A stretch of 64,000 bases of DNA from assembly GCA_020630615.1 (NCBI GenBank), contig JAHDBA010000003.1, positions 103,906-167,905 on the forward strand. Reading direction: 5' to 3'. The notes below the pieces were generated by a model. The model saw only the letters and a program-made list of their open reading frames with translations. It had not been told where the DNA came from and did no database searches. The position numbers and the translations under genes are program-made. Origin of the DNA: Myxococcota bacterium. GTDB taxonomy: Bacteria > Myxococcota > UBA727 > JAHDBA01. Shown piece after piece: positions 56,132-64,000 of the stretch (position 1 is its first letter; each line of letters begins with the position of its first letter).

Positions 56132-57570
56132 GTGAAGCAATCCACGAGCAAGTCGCAAAGCAAGACTATGCCTACGGTTTCGTGACCGACATCGACACCG
56201 AGATTATCCCACCAGGGCTTTCTGAAGAAACAGTCCAATGGATCTCTGCGAAGAAAAAGGAACCCGAATGGATGCTTGAGTTCCGACTGAAGTCTTTTGA
56301 AGCATGGAAGAAAATGAGTGAACCCAATTGGGCTGAGCTCGACTACCCCAAGATCGACTATCAGGCGATTTCCTACTATGCGGCCCCCAAATCATTGGAT
56401 GAGCGGCCGAAGAGCCTTGATGAGGTCGATCCAGAGCTTCTCGAGACCTATGAGAAGCTTGGGATCCCTCTCCACGAACGCGCAGCACTTGCCGGCGTTG
56501 CCGTTGACGCAGTCTTTGACAGCGTATCTGTTGCCACCACCTTTAAAGATGAGCTCAAGAAAGCGGGCGTGATTTTCATGCCGATCTCTGAGGCCGTGCA
56601 TGAACACCCTGAGTTGCTAAAGAAGTATTTGGGCTCTGTTGTCCCGCGCACAGACAACTACTTCTCAGCCTTGAATGGCGCCGTGTTCTCAGACGGAAGT
56701 TTCGTCTACATCCCAAAAGGCACGCGATGCCCCATGGAGCTCTCGACCTATTTCCGTATCAATGCACTGAACACTGGGCAGTTTGAACGGACTCTCATCG
56801 TTGCTGACGAAGGCTCTTATGTGTCCTATCTTGAAGGGTGCACTGCACCGATGCGTGATGAAAACCAACTTCATGCTGCGGTCGTTGAACTTGTCGCAAT
56901 GGAAGACGCTGAAATCAAATACTCGACCGTTCAAAACTGGTACCCTGGCGATGACAATGGCCGTGGTGGGATCTACAACTTTGTCACCAAGCGCGGCATT
57001 TGTGCCGGTGCACGTGCAAAAATCTCGTGGACTCAAGTCGAAACGGGCTCAGCAATCACCTGGAAGTACCCAAGCGTCATATTGAAAGGCGACGACTCGG
57101 TCGGTGAGTTTTACTCGGTTGCCGTTACGAGCAAGGCGCAACAAGCAGACACCGGCACCAAAATGATGCACATTGGTAAGAACACCAAGAGTACAATTAT
57201 ATCGAAAGGTATCTCCGCTCAGAAAGGTCGTCAAAATTATAGAGGCCTTGTGAAGGTGCTTCCCAAGGCAGATGGCGCACGCAGTTTTACGCAATGCGAC
57301 TCACTTTTAATTGGTCAGAAATGCAACGCCTACACCTTCCCTTATATTGAAGTTGAAAACCCAAGCGCACAGGTCGAGCATGAGGCTTCCACCTCGAGTG
57401 TCGAAGAAGAACAAATACTCTATTGTCGGCAGCGTGGTTTGAAAGAAGAGGACGCAGTCAACCTGATCGTCAACGGATTTTGTAAAGATGTTTTTCGACA
57501 GCTCCCGATGGAGTTTGCAGTCGAAGCTCAAGCACTCTTAAACGTGTCGCTTGAAGGAGCAGTGGGTTAA
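56128..57570 (+). CDS. sufB: Fe-S cluster scaffold SufB
   Basis: A 480-residue cytoplasmic scaffold subunit of the SufBCD complex. Typical stretches: the N-terminal [66 protein letters not shown] (Cys of the assembly site), and [20 protein letters not shown] with [17 protein letters not shown] near the end. The start overlaps the regulator stop. The sufC start follows the stop by one base. Confidence 0.97.
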   Translation: MSEAIHEQVAKQDYAYGFVTDIDTEIIPPGLSEETVQWISAKKKEPEWMLEFRLKSFEAWKKMSEPNWAELDYPKIDYQAISYYAAPKSLDERPKSLDEVDPELLETYEKLGIPLHERAALAGVAVDAVFDSVSVATTFKDELKKAGVIFMPISEAVHEHPELLKKYLGSVVPRTDNYFSALNGAVFSDGSFVYIPKGTRCPMELSTYFRINALNTGQFERTLIVADEGSYVSYLEGCTAPMRDENQLHAAVVELVAMEDAEIKYSTVQNWYPGDDNGRGGIYNFVTKRGICAGARAKISWTQVETGSAITWKYPSVILKGDDSVGEFYSVAVTSKAQQADTGTKMMHIGKNTKSTIISKGISAQKGRQNYRGLVKVLPKADGARSFTQCDSLLIGQKCNAYTFPYIEVENPSAQVEHEASTSSVEEEQILYCRQRGLKEEDAVNLIVNGFCKDVFRQLPMEFAVEAQALLNVSLEGAVG

Positions 57571-57571
57571 T

Positions 57572-58318
57572 ATGTTAACGATTGACAATCTTTCTGCCTC
57601 GGTTGAAGGCAATCCGATCCTCAAATCTCTCTCACTCACTGTCGGTGCTGGCGAAGTCCACGCCATCATGGGGCCCAATGGTGCCGGAAAAAGCACACTC
57701 GGAAAGGTCATTGCGGGCCATGAAGAGTATGATGTGAGCTCGGGCAGCATTCACCTTTCGGGTGAAGACCTGCTCGAGTTGGATATTGAAGAACGTGCCT
57801 CAAAAGGTCTTTTCCTCGGTTTTCAGTACCCCGTAGAAATTCCAGGTGTACAAAACCATTACTTTTTACGAACCGTTATGAATGCCCAACGTAAAACCCG
57901 TGGCGAAGACGAGTTGAGTGCGGGCGACTTTCTAAAGTCACTGAATGAAGAAATGAAAGCCCTAAACATGGACGCGGACTTTAAGAAGAGAGCTGTCAAT
58001 GTTGGGTTCTCGGGTGGTGAAAAGAAAAGAAATGAGATCCTGCAGCTGTCGATGTTAAAGCCGAGCCTCGCAATCTTAGATGAAACAGATTCCGGGCTTG
58101 ATATCGATGCACTCAAAGTTGTGGCAGAAGGCGTCAATCGCTTACGTTCTCCCGAGCGTTCTTTTATTCTGATCACGCACTATCAGCGACTTCTCGATTA
58201 CATCAAACCGGACGTTGTACATATCTTTGCCGATGGGAGCATCGTCAAGAGCGGCGGCCCTGAACTTGCGCTTCAACTTGAAGAGCAAGGATACGCATCG
58301 TTCGGGGTCAAGGCGTGA
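57572..58318 (+). CDS. sufC: SUF ATPase SufC
   Basis: A 248-residue ABC-type ATPase without membrane domains that drives conformational change in SufBD. Walker A GPNGAGKSTLGKVIAG, Q-loop FQYPVEIPGV, ABC signature FSGGEKKRNEIL, Walker B LAILDETDSGLDIDAL and the His switch ITHYQR. The ATG at 57572 lies right after the sufB stop; an in-frame codon 21 bases earlier lies within sufB. Its last four bases overlap the sufD start (GTGA). Confidence 0.97.
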   Translation: MLTIDNLSASVEGNPILKSLSLTVGAGEVHAIMGPNGAGKSTLGKVIAGHEEYDVSSGSIHLSGEDLLELDIEERASKGLFLGFQYPVEIPGVQNHYFLRTVMNAQRKTRGEDELSAGDFLKSLNEEMKALNMDADFKKRAVNVGFSGGEKKRNEILQLSMLKPSLAILDETDSGLDIDALKVVAEGVNRLRSPERSFILITHYQRLLDYIKPDVVHIFADGSIVKSGGPELALQLEEQGYASFGVKA

Positions 58319-59385
58319 GCGAGATTCAATTGCCAAATACACGTCAGGAGAACTGGCGATGGAATAACCTTCGCTGGCTTGAGTCTCTTTCTTCGTCCGC
58401 GAAGAATCAAATTCATAAAGCCAAGTCGAACAACCAAAATGTGAAGTTTATGCAAGCCATTGAAGGCGCTCGCGAATCAATTAGCGTCTTCTCTGATTCT
58501 GAACGTGAACTCTGTGAGCTTGCTCTGTGTGGGAAGACGACCTCGATACCCGATGTGTATCACGATCGTATTACGCCGATAAAGATACAAAGCAATGCGC
58601 CGCACGAGGTCGTGAACCGAAATATGATAACAAGGGTTGGAAGCCATGTGAACGCTTGTTTTGAAGTTGATACAGCCTCTGCGAACGCGCAATGGACAAA
58701 TGCATGGGTCCACTGCAAGGTTGAAAGTACCTCAACACTTGATGTAATTCTACCGAGCATCAGTGAATCCCAAGTTGACAGCGCGTTAACCCTCACTCTC
58801 TCTTTCGATCTTGAGGCCTCGAGTCGTGTTCGCCTGCATACTTTTTTGTCCAATCGCTCTTTTCAGCGTGTCGATGTGCTTGTTCGCCTTCGAGGAACAA
58901 ACTCAACCTTTTTGGCACGCGGCCTCAACATCGCGGGAGAACACGAAGAGCAGGACATTCATCTGCATTGCTTGCACCAGGCTCCGAAAACCCGAAGTCA
59001 CCAAGAACATGTTGGGATTGCGGGCCATCATGGACATACCATATGGAAGAGTCTTGCGACGATTGAACGCGGAGCCCATGGTTCGGAGTCTTTTCAACGC
59101 AATGACAACCGTCTGCTTGGGAACAAAGCTCGCGTATCGTCGAAGCCTGAGCTCAAAATCGACGAAGACGATGTAAAAGCAAGTCATGGCTCTGCGACGG
59201 GGCGAGTGAATGAAGACGCCTACTTTTACTGTCGTCAACGTGGGTTGAGCCCACGAGATGCAAAAGCGCTCCTGCTTGAAGCCTTCGTTGAAAAGAGTTT
59301 TGACGATCTCAGTTCTCTCATCGACAAAGACGCACTCGCGGCAAAGGTTGAACGCGCGCTAGGCAAAGTGATATACGAAGAATGA
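58315..59385 (+). CDS. sufD: Fe-S cluster assembly protein SufD
   Basis: A 356-residue paralogue of SufB with GTG start overlapping sufC. Typical: RQENWRWNNLRWLESL at the start, HCLHQAPKTRSHQEHVGIAGHHGHTIWKSL-like middle region, SSKPELKIDEDDVKASHGSATGRVNEDAYFYCRQRGLSPRDAKALLLEAF, the strong SufD C-terminal signature with the His used in cluster assembly. Overlaps sufS by four bases. Confidence 0.95.
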   Translation: MSEIQLPNTRQENWRWNNLRWLESLSSSAKNQIHKAKSNNQNVKFMQAIEGARESISVFSDSERELCELALCGKTTSIPDVYHDRITPIKIQSNAPHEVVNRNMITRVGSHVNACFEVDTASANAQWTNAWVHCKVESTSTLDVILPSISESQVDSALTLTLSFDLEASSRVRLHTFLSNRSFQRVDVLVRLRGTNSTFLARGLNIAGEHEEQDIHLHCLHQAPKTRSHQEHVGIAGHHGHTIWKSLATIERGAHGSESFQRNDNRLLGNKARVSSKPELKIDEDDVKASHGSATGRVNEDAYFYCRQRGLSPRDAKALLLEAFVEKSFDDLSSLIDKDALAAKVERALGKVIYEE

Positions 59386-60578
59386 TTGGTGCTCTTGAAC
59401 TACGCGAACTTCGAGAAGAGTTCCCCGCGCTGAACCAAAAAGTTCACGGTCTCCCCCTTGCATACCTAGACAATGCAGCTTCGTCTTTAACACCGCGCTC
59501 AGTGATCGCTGCCCTCGTTCATTTCTATGAACATGATCGAGCCAATGTTCACCGTGGTCTCCACACCTTATCGATGCGCGCAACCCAACGCTATGAAGAC
59601 GCGCGGAGTAAGGTTGCTCAGTGGTTTGGTGTAACGCCAGAGACTTGTATTTTTACAAGCGGGACCACGCACGCAATGAATATCTTGGCCAACTCGTTTG
59701 CGATGCGTGGTCACGATATTGTCGTAAGCGAAAGTGAACATCATGCAAATATTGCTTCTTGGCAAGTTCACAATCCAAACCAATCCTTTCACGTGATTCC
59801 CTTCGATGAAGAAAAGGGATACGTCTTTAACACGCTTGATGTGCCCTCAGAATCCCTTCTTAGCATTCAAAGTGTCGCCAATGGAACGGGTGCAATGCTC
59901 CCATTCGAGAAAATATATGAATATGTTTCGCCTCGGATCTCAATCTTAGATATGGCGCAGAGTGTGGCGCATGGCCCGACAGATTTTTACGAGAACAAGT
60001 TCACCTATGGGACACTCTCGGCGCACAAGATGTATGGGCCAACCGGGATTGGCGCACTCCTATGTCAGGATGAAAATGCCCTTAATGCTCTCCGTCCATT
60101 GATGGGTGGCGGCGATATGATTGACCGAGTGTCATTTCGGGAAACAAGCTTTGCAAAAGGTGTTGCTCGACTTGAAGCCGGGACGCCCGCGATTGCCAAT
60201 GCAATTGGTTTTGGGGCAGCAGTCGATTTTATGAAAGAGCTCGATTGGGCAAAGCTAAGAGCCCATGAAAACGCTCTGTTAACCTATGCGGACGAACAAC
60301 TCTCTTTGGTGCCAGGCTTGCATATTTTTGGGCGTTCTTTAAAGCGTCAAGGCGTGCTGTCCTTCGTTCTTGAAGGAACCCATACCAGCGACGTTGCGAC
60401 ACTCTTAGACCGCTTTGGAATCGCTGTTCGAACAGGACATCACTGTGCACAACCCTTAATGGAATCGTTGGGGGTAAGCGGTACTCTTCGTGCCTCTTTT
60501 GCCTTTTACAACAGTATCGAGGAAGTCGACCGCTTAAAGAAGGCGCTTGTAAAGATTTCAAAGATGCTGAGGGCTTAA
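59382..60578 (+). CDS. sufS: Cysteine desulfurase SufS
   Basis: A 398-residue PLP enzyme (type II desulfurase) that supplies sulfur from Cys. Visible: YLDNAASSLTPRSVI, TSGTTHAMNILA, EHHANIASWQ, ILDMAQSVAHGPTD with the PLP Asp, the PLP Lys in SAHKMYGPTGIGALL and the active-site Cys in RTGHHCAQPLM. No SufE or SufU gene follows, so the persulfide acceptor is not evident. The ATG overlaps sufD by ATGA. Confidence 0.96.
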   Translation: MIGALELRELREEFPALNQKVHGLPLAYLDNAASSLTPRSVIAALVHFYEHDRANVHRGLHTLSMRATQRYEDARSKVAQWFGVTPETCIFTSGTTHAMNILANSFAMRGHDIVVSESEHHANIASWQVHNPNQSFHVIPFDEEKGYVFNTLDVPSESLLSIQSVANGTGAMLPFEKIYEYVSPRISILDMAQSVAHGPTDFYENKFTYGTLSAHKMYGPTGIGALLCQDENALNALRPLMGGGDMIDRVSFRETSFAKGVARLEAGTPAIANAIGFGAAVDFMKELDWAKLRAHENALLTYADEQLSLVPGLHIFGRSLKRQGVLSFVLEGTHTSDVATLLDRFGIAVRTGHHCAQPLMESLGVSGTLRASFAFYNSIEEVDRLKKALVKISKMLRA

Positions 60579-60601
60579 CGGACAGGCGAGGTAATTGAGT
60601 A

Positions 60602-61015
60602 ATGAAAAGCCTTAGAGTTTTAAATAAACGCGATGAACTTGCGCGTGACCACGCAAACTTTGGCACAGACCCTTCCCCCTATTCTTACGCGCCCGACCTT
60701 TCTACCGAAGCTGGAAAGATTGAAGCATCAATCGTTGAACGCCTGAAACAAATCTACGACCCGGAGCTCCCAGTCAATATTTTTGAGCTCGGCTTGATCT
60801 ACGGGATCGATGTTGGTGACCACGGAAAGGTTCACCTCACGATGACGTTGACCGCACCCAATTGTCCAGTGGCGCAAGAGCTTCCAGAGCAGGCAAGATT
60901 GGCTGCTGAATCACACCCCGATGTTCAAGAAGCAACTTTAGAGTTAACTTGGACACCGCCGTGGAACCCTTCAATGATGAGTGAAGCAGCTCAGTTGGAA
61001 CTGAATCTTTTTTAA
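60602..61015 (+). CDS. sufT: SufT / MIP18 (DUF59) family Fe-S assembly protein
   Basis: 137 residues with the DUF59 core: IVERLKQIYDPELPVNIFELGLIYGIDV, VHLTMTLTAPNCPVAQELPEQ with the conserved Cys, and LTWTPPWNPSMMSEAAQLELN, the typical C-terminal signature. Family members help mature [4Fe-4S] proteins. A longer N-terminal arm (35 residues) precedes the domain. It follows sufS by 23 bases. Confidence 0.93.
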   Translation: MKSLRVLNKRDELARDHANFGTDPSPYSYAPDLSTEAGKIEASIVERLKQIYDPELPVNIFELGLIYGIDVGDHGKVHLTMTLTAPNCPVAQELPEQARLAAESHPDVQEATLELTWTPPWNPSMMSEAAQLELNLF

Positions 61016-61075
61016 ACCAACTTTATTCCAAGTGGATGACTGAGAATGCTAAACTCATCGTAGTGCATAGGAGTA

Positions 61076-61495
61076 ATGACGCCCATGGCAGATTTGATCG
61101 GTATCGGTAAGCGAAAGAAGAATACTCGGAAGAGTGTTTCTGAAACACCTGAGCGAATCCTTCCTCCCGCAAACCCTGAACGCCTCGTGTTGAGCAATGC
61201 TGCCAATACGGAGATACGCACAAGAATGTCCCAAAAAGATGAGGTCTTCCGTGTAGGTGTTCGCGCCGGAGGATGTTCAGGGCTTGAATATAATTTTGTA
61301 TTGGATGCAACTGAGAAAGAACGCGATCGAGTGATTCAAGAGTCCCCCTTCCGGGTCATTAGCGACCCAAAAAGCTTCGAAGTATTAAAAGGTTGTATTT
61401 TAGACCATGTGGAAAAAGATGGAGCTAGACGATTTCTCGTGGTCAATCCGCAGGCGCAAAGCACCTGCTCGTGCGGTCAGTCATTCGCTCTATAG
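61076..61495 (+). CDS. A-type Fe-S carrier protein (HesB/IscA/SufA/ErpA family)
   Basis: 139 residues. The A-type core has VGVRAGGCSGLEYNFVLD, GCILDHVEKD and a C-terminal STCSCGQSF: the three Cys of carriers are present. Ahead of the core is an unusual arm of about 35 residues rich in Lys and Pro. Two ATG codons (61076 and 61085) compete; an AGGAG lies just before the first. Probably the last gene of the suf operon. Confidence 0.92.
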   Translation: MTPMADLIGIGKRKKNTRKSVSETPERILPPANPERLVLSNAANTEIRTRMSQKDEVFRVGVRAGGCSGLEYNFVLDATEKERDRVIQESPFRVISDPKSFEVLKGCILDHVEKDGARRFLVVNPQAQSTCSCGQSFAL

Positions 61496-61546
61496 GCTAA
61501 ACTCGCCAAAGTCAGCACAATCAACATAACAAATTTAAGAGCGTTC

Positions 61547-62033
61547 TTGCGCATAGCGGGAGCCTTCGTGTTGATTTTAATGTCTTTGGAAGAAATGAAG
61601 AAATAGAGCCTACTCTTTCTCTTCACTCAGCTCCGGAATACTGGTGCGAGTTGTTTGCGGTGAAGGCCAATACGAAACGATTGAAGTTGAGATTGCCACT
61701 GACTCAAGATATGGCAGTTACATTGTCAACGAATCACTCTCTACCACTGTGGCTCGTTGTGCATACAGCTCTTGCACAGACCCGAGTGACCCAAGTGACA
61801 CAACAGACCCGAGTCATACATGTGAGCCCGAAATTATTATTATGCACCAAGGTGGAGACGATGAAGAGCAAGACGTTCAAGGACCTTCTGACGTCTCCGA
61901 TTATGAAGATGATCCAGAATACTACCTACGCGGTGGAAAGTTCATGGCAGGCTGCTCAAATACTCAGGCGGGGACACTCGGTGCTCTCGCTCTAAGCTTG
62001 GCACATATCTGCGTCTGTCGCAGACGTCACTAA
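61547..62033 (+). pseudogene. Probable frameshifted MYXO-CTERM-type surface protein gene
   Basis: A TTG at 61547 begins a signal-peptide-like stretch (MRIAGAFVLILMSLEEMKK) that stops at 61604. A second frame, open from 61599 to 62033, gives RVVCGEGQYETIEVEIA, a Cys-bearing region, an acidic DPSD/DEEQD linker, and a tail GCSNTQAG, a hydrophobic helix and CRRRH, like MYXO-CTERM tags. The parts fit one short surface protein split by a frameshift, or two unrelated pieces. The 61644 GTG is the only start in the second frame. Confidence 0.45.
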
Positions 62034-62052
62034 ATCTCTTGGTTCAGAATCT

Positions 62053-62079
62053 AGCGCCCTTTTTGGGGGCGCTTTTTTT
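62053..62079 (+). terminator. Intrinsic terminator, GC-rich hairpin with T run
   Basis: AGCGCCC and GGGCGCT form a seven-pair stem around a loop of T and G, followed by at least seven T. Lies 20 bases past the 62033 stop and closes the unit that starts with the MerR regulator or the gene just before. Confidence 0.92.
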
Positions 62080-62140
62080 GTGCGTCCTTTCGAATCTCTA
62101 AACATGCGCAAAATGGATATTTAGTATTCGCAAAGGAAGT

Positions 62141-62374
62141 ATGCCTATCTCAAGCGAATCACTATCTCGAACCATCCCGATCCAACTCAATATCGCCAAG
62201 CAAGGTGCAGTGGAGGTGGTCAGCGGACAGCAGCTCCTTTTTATTGATTTGCACTCCATGACCATTCTCGGCGGATGCATGAGTGATATGCGAAAAGAAC
62301 AGCTTGCGAGAATCTTTTCGGACCTCTCAGAGGCGCTGTGCGGTGGCCGAAAAACTCGTCCGAAGTCATCTTGA
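62141..62374 (+). CDS. Hypothetical small protein
   Basis: 77 residues with AAGGAAG close before the ATG. The sequence GAVEVVSGQQLLFIDLHSM and a Cys near the end have no known family. No membrane helix. Coding potential is only moderate; a minus-strand frame overlaps it and could be the spurious one. Confidence 0.4.
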   Translation: MPISSESLSRTIPIQLNIAKQGAVEVVSGQQLLFIDLHSMTILGGCMSDMRKEQLARIFSDLSEALCGGRKTRPKSS

Positions 62375-62484
62375 CCCGGCACAGAGACCAAACGAGATTC
62401 GTCATTGCTTCAATATAAATTGAGTAGGAAGGTTGATTAGCTCTTGATCTCCATAAGGATATCAGGTATTATTTCGACTCTAGT

Positions 62485-62560
62485 GTCCCGTTCGTCTAGT
62501 GGCCTAGGACACCGCCCTTTCACGGCGGTAACAGGGGTTCAAATCCCCTACGGGATGCCA
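62485..62560 (+). tRNA. tRNA-Glu (TTC anticodon)
   Basis: A 76-base cloverleaf with encoded 3' CCA. Acceptor arm gtcccgt pairs with acgggat (G-U first pair); anticodon stem CCGCC/GGCGG frames the loop ctttcac with anticodon TTC at 62519-62521; TpsiC arm has ggttcaaat. Stem pairing is complete in the D and T arms by eye. It is followed directly by its own terminator. Confidence 0.95.
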
Positions 62561-62586
62561 AGCACTGTTTCTACAGTGCTTTTTTT
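62561..62586 (+). terminator. Intrinsic terminator right after tRNA-Glu
   Basis: AGCACTGT and ACAGTGCT form a perfect eight-pair stem with loop TTCT, followed by seven T including the last stem base. It starts at the base after the tRNA CCA, so the tRNA is a monocistronic transcript. Confidence 0.95.
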
Positions 62587-62671
62587 ATGTGAGGTACCGA
62601 GCTCCGTCGGCTTGAGACTTAAGGCAACACACCTGCCAAAACCCGACTTTAACGCGGTACCGAAGAAGCCT

Positions 62672-63301
62672 TCACTCGTCTATAATCTTAAATGGAAGAA
62701 TAAGGGCACTCGGCCCCTTTTCGTTTTGGGTTTCGCTCGCGGCGTGAGACTCGTGGATTCGAGGGAATTTGCCCGCTTTGTTCTCTCGTAGATTTTGCTT
62801 CGACTCTGCATTTTTTATCCTTTTGCGACCATGAGACGATCCCGAGTCCGAGAAAGCTCGGCCCAAGACCTTTCGAAGCTCAACTGGCGCATGCTTCACG
62901 ATGGGTACCATATGATTGGTGGCAGGCACCTTCAGAACCCAAATGCTTTCCCAGGGCAGATCACAAAAGAGATTGTTGCCGCCAAAAGATAGCGAGCCTC
63001 GGACCCCGCGTTCATCGTATTCAAAATCATCAAGATGAAAACTTCGAGACCAGTTTAAGTTGAGTTGGATCTGATTTTTTAGATGCTCCGGTACAACGAC
63101 GTCGTCGCGACGTGAATCAACCGTAACCATGACGATTCCAGTGTCGAGAAGACGGTCGAAGAGACGCCAAAGCGGCTCCTCTTCCGAAATGTCACCCCCG
63201 TCATGAGACTTCTTTAGACCCGAAGAACCTGGCGCATCGACGCCAAATTGAACATGAAGAATATTCTCATCTTCCGAATCGCAAGTTGGCTTGTCACTCA
63301 A
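62672..63301 (-). CDS. SspB-like ClpXP specificity-enhancing adaptor
   Basis: A 209-residue cytoplasmic protein. Residues about 45-130 match the SspB substrate-binding domain: LFDRLLDTGIVMVTVDSRRDDVVVPEHL, IQLNLNWSRSF, GVRGSLSFGGNNLFCDLPWESIWVLKV. SspB binds ssrA-tagged proteins and brings them to ClpX. The N-terminal 40 residues are acidic and polar, and the long disordered C-terminal tail ends in ALILPFKIIDE, perhaps in the place of the short ClpX-binding peptide of SspB (LRVVK-like). TTG start at 63301 supported by GGGAG five bases upstream; no ATG fits. Confidence 0.8.
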   Translation of the reverse strand: MSDKPTCDSEDENILHVQFGVDAPGSSGLKKSHDGGDISEEEPLWRLFDRLLDTGIVMVTVDSRRDDVVVPEHLKNQIQLNLNWSRSFHLDDFEYDERGVRGSLSFGGNNLFCDLPWESIWVLKVPATNHMVPIVKHAPVELRKVLGRAFSDSGSSHGRKRIKNAESKQNLRENKAGKFPRIHESHAASETQNEKGPSALILPFKIIDE

Positions 63302-63352
63302 AAGGGCTCCCAGTATATATCTTTATCTCGAGTAAGAGGTTACGCAGCACAC

Positions 63353-64000
63353 TTATGGAAGCCAAGTAATTTCGATGAACTCTGTTGTCCAATCCTCCGC
63401 ATCGGACCATTCCGAAATCACCAAGCCGGTGCCCGCTGGCAAAAATGCGGGTATCCCAGGAGTGGCAGTATCAATGTCGTTGTAAAAGTAAGCGCCTGTG
63501 TAAGAGCCGTCCCACTCTTCAATAAAACCATACTCGTAAGACATCCCATCGGCAGCTGGCTCGTCCGCTCCCATCAGCACAACGTTATTGGCATCGACCA
63601 AAACAAAATGCTCGTTACCATTCACAATGGGTACACTCCGGTTCGAAGCGTTTGCGTTCCAATAGGTTGCGCCTTCGGGTACCCGATATTCAATACCCAA
63701 GACCTCTGACCAAGCGCTCTCAAATTCTTCTTGCTCAGCTTTACGCCCAACAATCAATGTTTCACCCGGTTGTAAGGTCCGGCCCTCAGGAAAAGTTAAA
63801 CGACTATCGTTTTCTAGGTTGATAATCCCAAAGCCGGAAATATCAATTGCACCGCTAAAAGGATCGATTCGAGAGTCAAGGTTGCCGTCGTTATTAGGTA
63901 AAGTGTCACTATTCGTGTTGCTGTCACTGTTCGTGTTGCTGTCACTGTTCGTGTTGCTGTCACTGTTCGTGTTGCTGTCACTGTTCGTGTTGCTGTCACT
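63353..64000 (-). CDS. Lamin-tail-domain protein with SDSNTN repeats (5' end cut by window)
   Basis: The frame is open from the right edge and stops at 63353, 216 residues visible. The visible part starts with five copies of Ser-Asp-Ser-Asn-Thr-Asn. Then comes a lamin-tail-like (LTD) domain: FSGAIDISGFGIINLEND, LTFPEGRTLQPGETLIVGR, IVNGNEHFVLVDANNVVLM, ending FIEITWLP. LTD domains occur on secreted surface proteins and nucleases. The protein is probably longer and secreted; start not visible. Confidence 0.75.
   Translation of the reverse strand, partial: SDSNTNSDSNTNSDSNTNSDSNTNSDSNTNSDTLPNNDGNLDSRIDPFSGAIDISGFGIINLENDSRLTFPEGRTLQPGETLIVGRKAEQEEFESAWSEVLGIEYRVPEGATYWNANASNRSVPIVNGNEHFVLVDANNVVLMGADEPAADGMSYEYGFIEEWDGSYTGAYFYNDIDTATPGIPAFLPAGTGLVISEWSDAEDWTTEFIEITWLP
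63911..64000 (-). repeat. Five-copy 18-base tandem repeat running into the window edge
   Basis: Units of 18 bases at 63911, 63929, 63947, 63965 and 63983; the first differs by one base (a for g) and the others are the same. It codes Ser-Asp-Ser-Asn-Thr-Asn and continues beyond the edge, so the total copy number is unknown. Confidence 0.97.

Noticed and set aside
61485..61560. Minus-strand short frame that looks like a signal peptide (about 24 residues)
   Set aside because: Too short, overlaps the end of the A-type carrier, no ribosome site that I trust.
62098..62391. Minus-strand 97-residue frame opposite the 62141 gene
   Set aside because: No ribosome site and Cys/Ser-rich composition; the plus frame has AAGGAAG before its ATG. 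Neither is certain.

Overview
The window reads as an ordinary chromosomal segment, about 48% GC by eye, of a Gram-negative bacterium of the deltaproteobacterial type, most likely Myxococcota or Bradymonadota. This placement is an inference from gene content: an alternative complex III plus caa3 oxidase locus, an AgmX/PglI-type lipoprotein, a Hanks-type kinase with a C-terminal membrane anchor, several lipoproteins, and at least three proteins ending in a Gly-Cys / hydrophobic / basic tail like the MYXO-CTERM sorting tag. I see no phage, insertion sequence, CRISPR array or rRNA operon. One tRNA gene (Glu, TTC) lies near the right end.

Layout. 1-9 kb: a left-truncated glutaredoxin / A-type-like / rhodanese fusion; aat and a COG3146 acyltransferase in a coupled pair; clpA; an OPT oligopeptide transporter; a DUF2007 protein with three zinc-knuckle repeats directly behind clpS. 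9-22.4 kb: one long minus-strand operon running actA-B-C-D-E-F, a small unknown membrane protein, a Sco copper chaperone, then ctaC-D-E-F, closed by an intrinsic terminator. It encodes a quinol:cytochrome c oxidoreductase (ACIII) and the caa3 oxidase that takes its electrons. 22.5-26 kb: a degenerate subtilase-like secreted protein, a second Sco protein and heme O synthase, the latter two serving the oxidase. 26-35 kb: a pilin-like membrane protein, a Ser/Thr kinase, holA, a secreted amidohydrolase, a DUF47/Pit phosphate uptake pair and a quinone-oxidoreductase-like MDR protein. 35-49.9 kb: an SGNH hydrolase-like protein, DUF3025, SDR, a lipoprotein with an HExxH motif, egtD coupled to a PPTase-like gene, nth, a PDZ-like lipoprotein, xth, DUF2505, hemH, a deoxynucleoside kinase, a TPR-like protein and a von Willebrand A lipoprotein. 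50-55.5 kb: hemE, an M20 peptidase, a serine beta-lactamase-like lipoprotein, an MFS transporter and an AgmX-like lipoprotein. 55.6-61.5 kb: a coupled SUF operon (merR-like regulator, sufB, sufC, sufD, sufS, sufT-like, A-type carrier). 61.5-64 kb: a probable frameshifted MYXO-CTERM gene, a strong terminator, tRNA-Glu with its own terminator, an SspB-like protease adaptor and a right-truncated lamin-tail protein with Ser/Asp/Asn/Thr repeats.

Themes. Aerobic respiration dominates (ACIII, caa3, two Sco proteins, CtaB, HemE, HemH). Fe-S biogenesis is second (SUF operon and the CGFS glutaredoxin fusion). Regulated proteolysis is third (ClpA, ClpS, SspB-like adaptor, Aat making N-degrons). The items I find most worth a second look are the Cys-rich MerR regulator translationally coupled to sufB, the triple zinc-knuckle DUF2007 partner of clpS, the three-domain Grx fusion, the subtilase-like protein with lost catalytic residues, and the egtD-PPTase pair.
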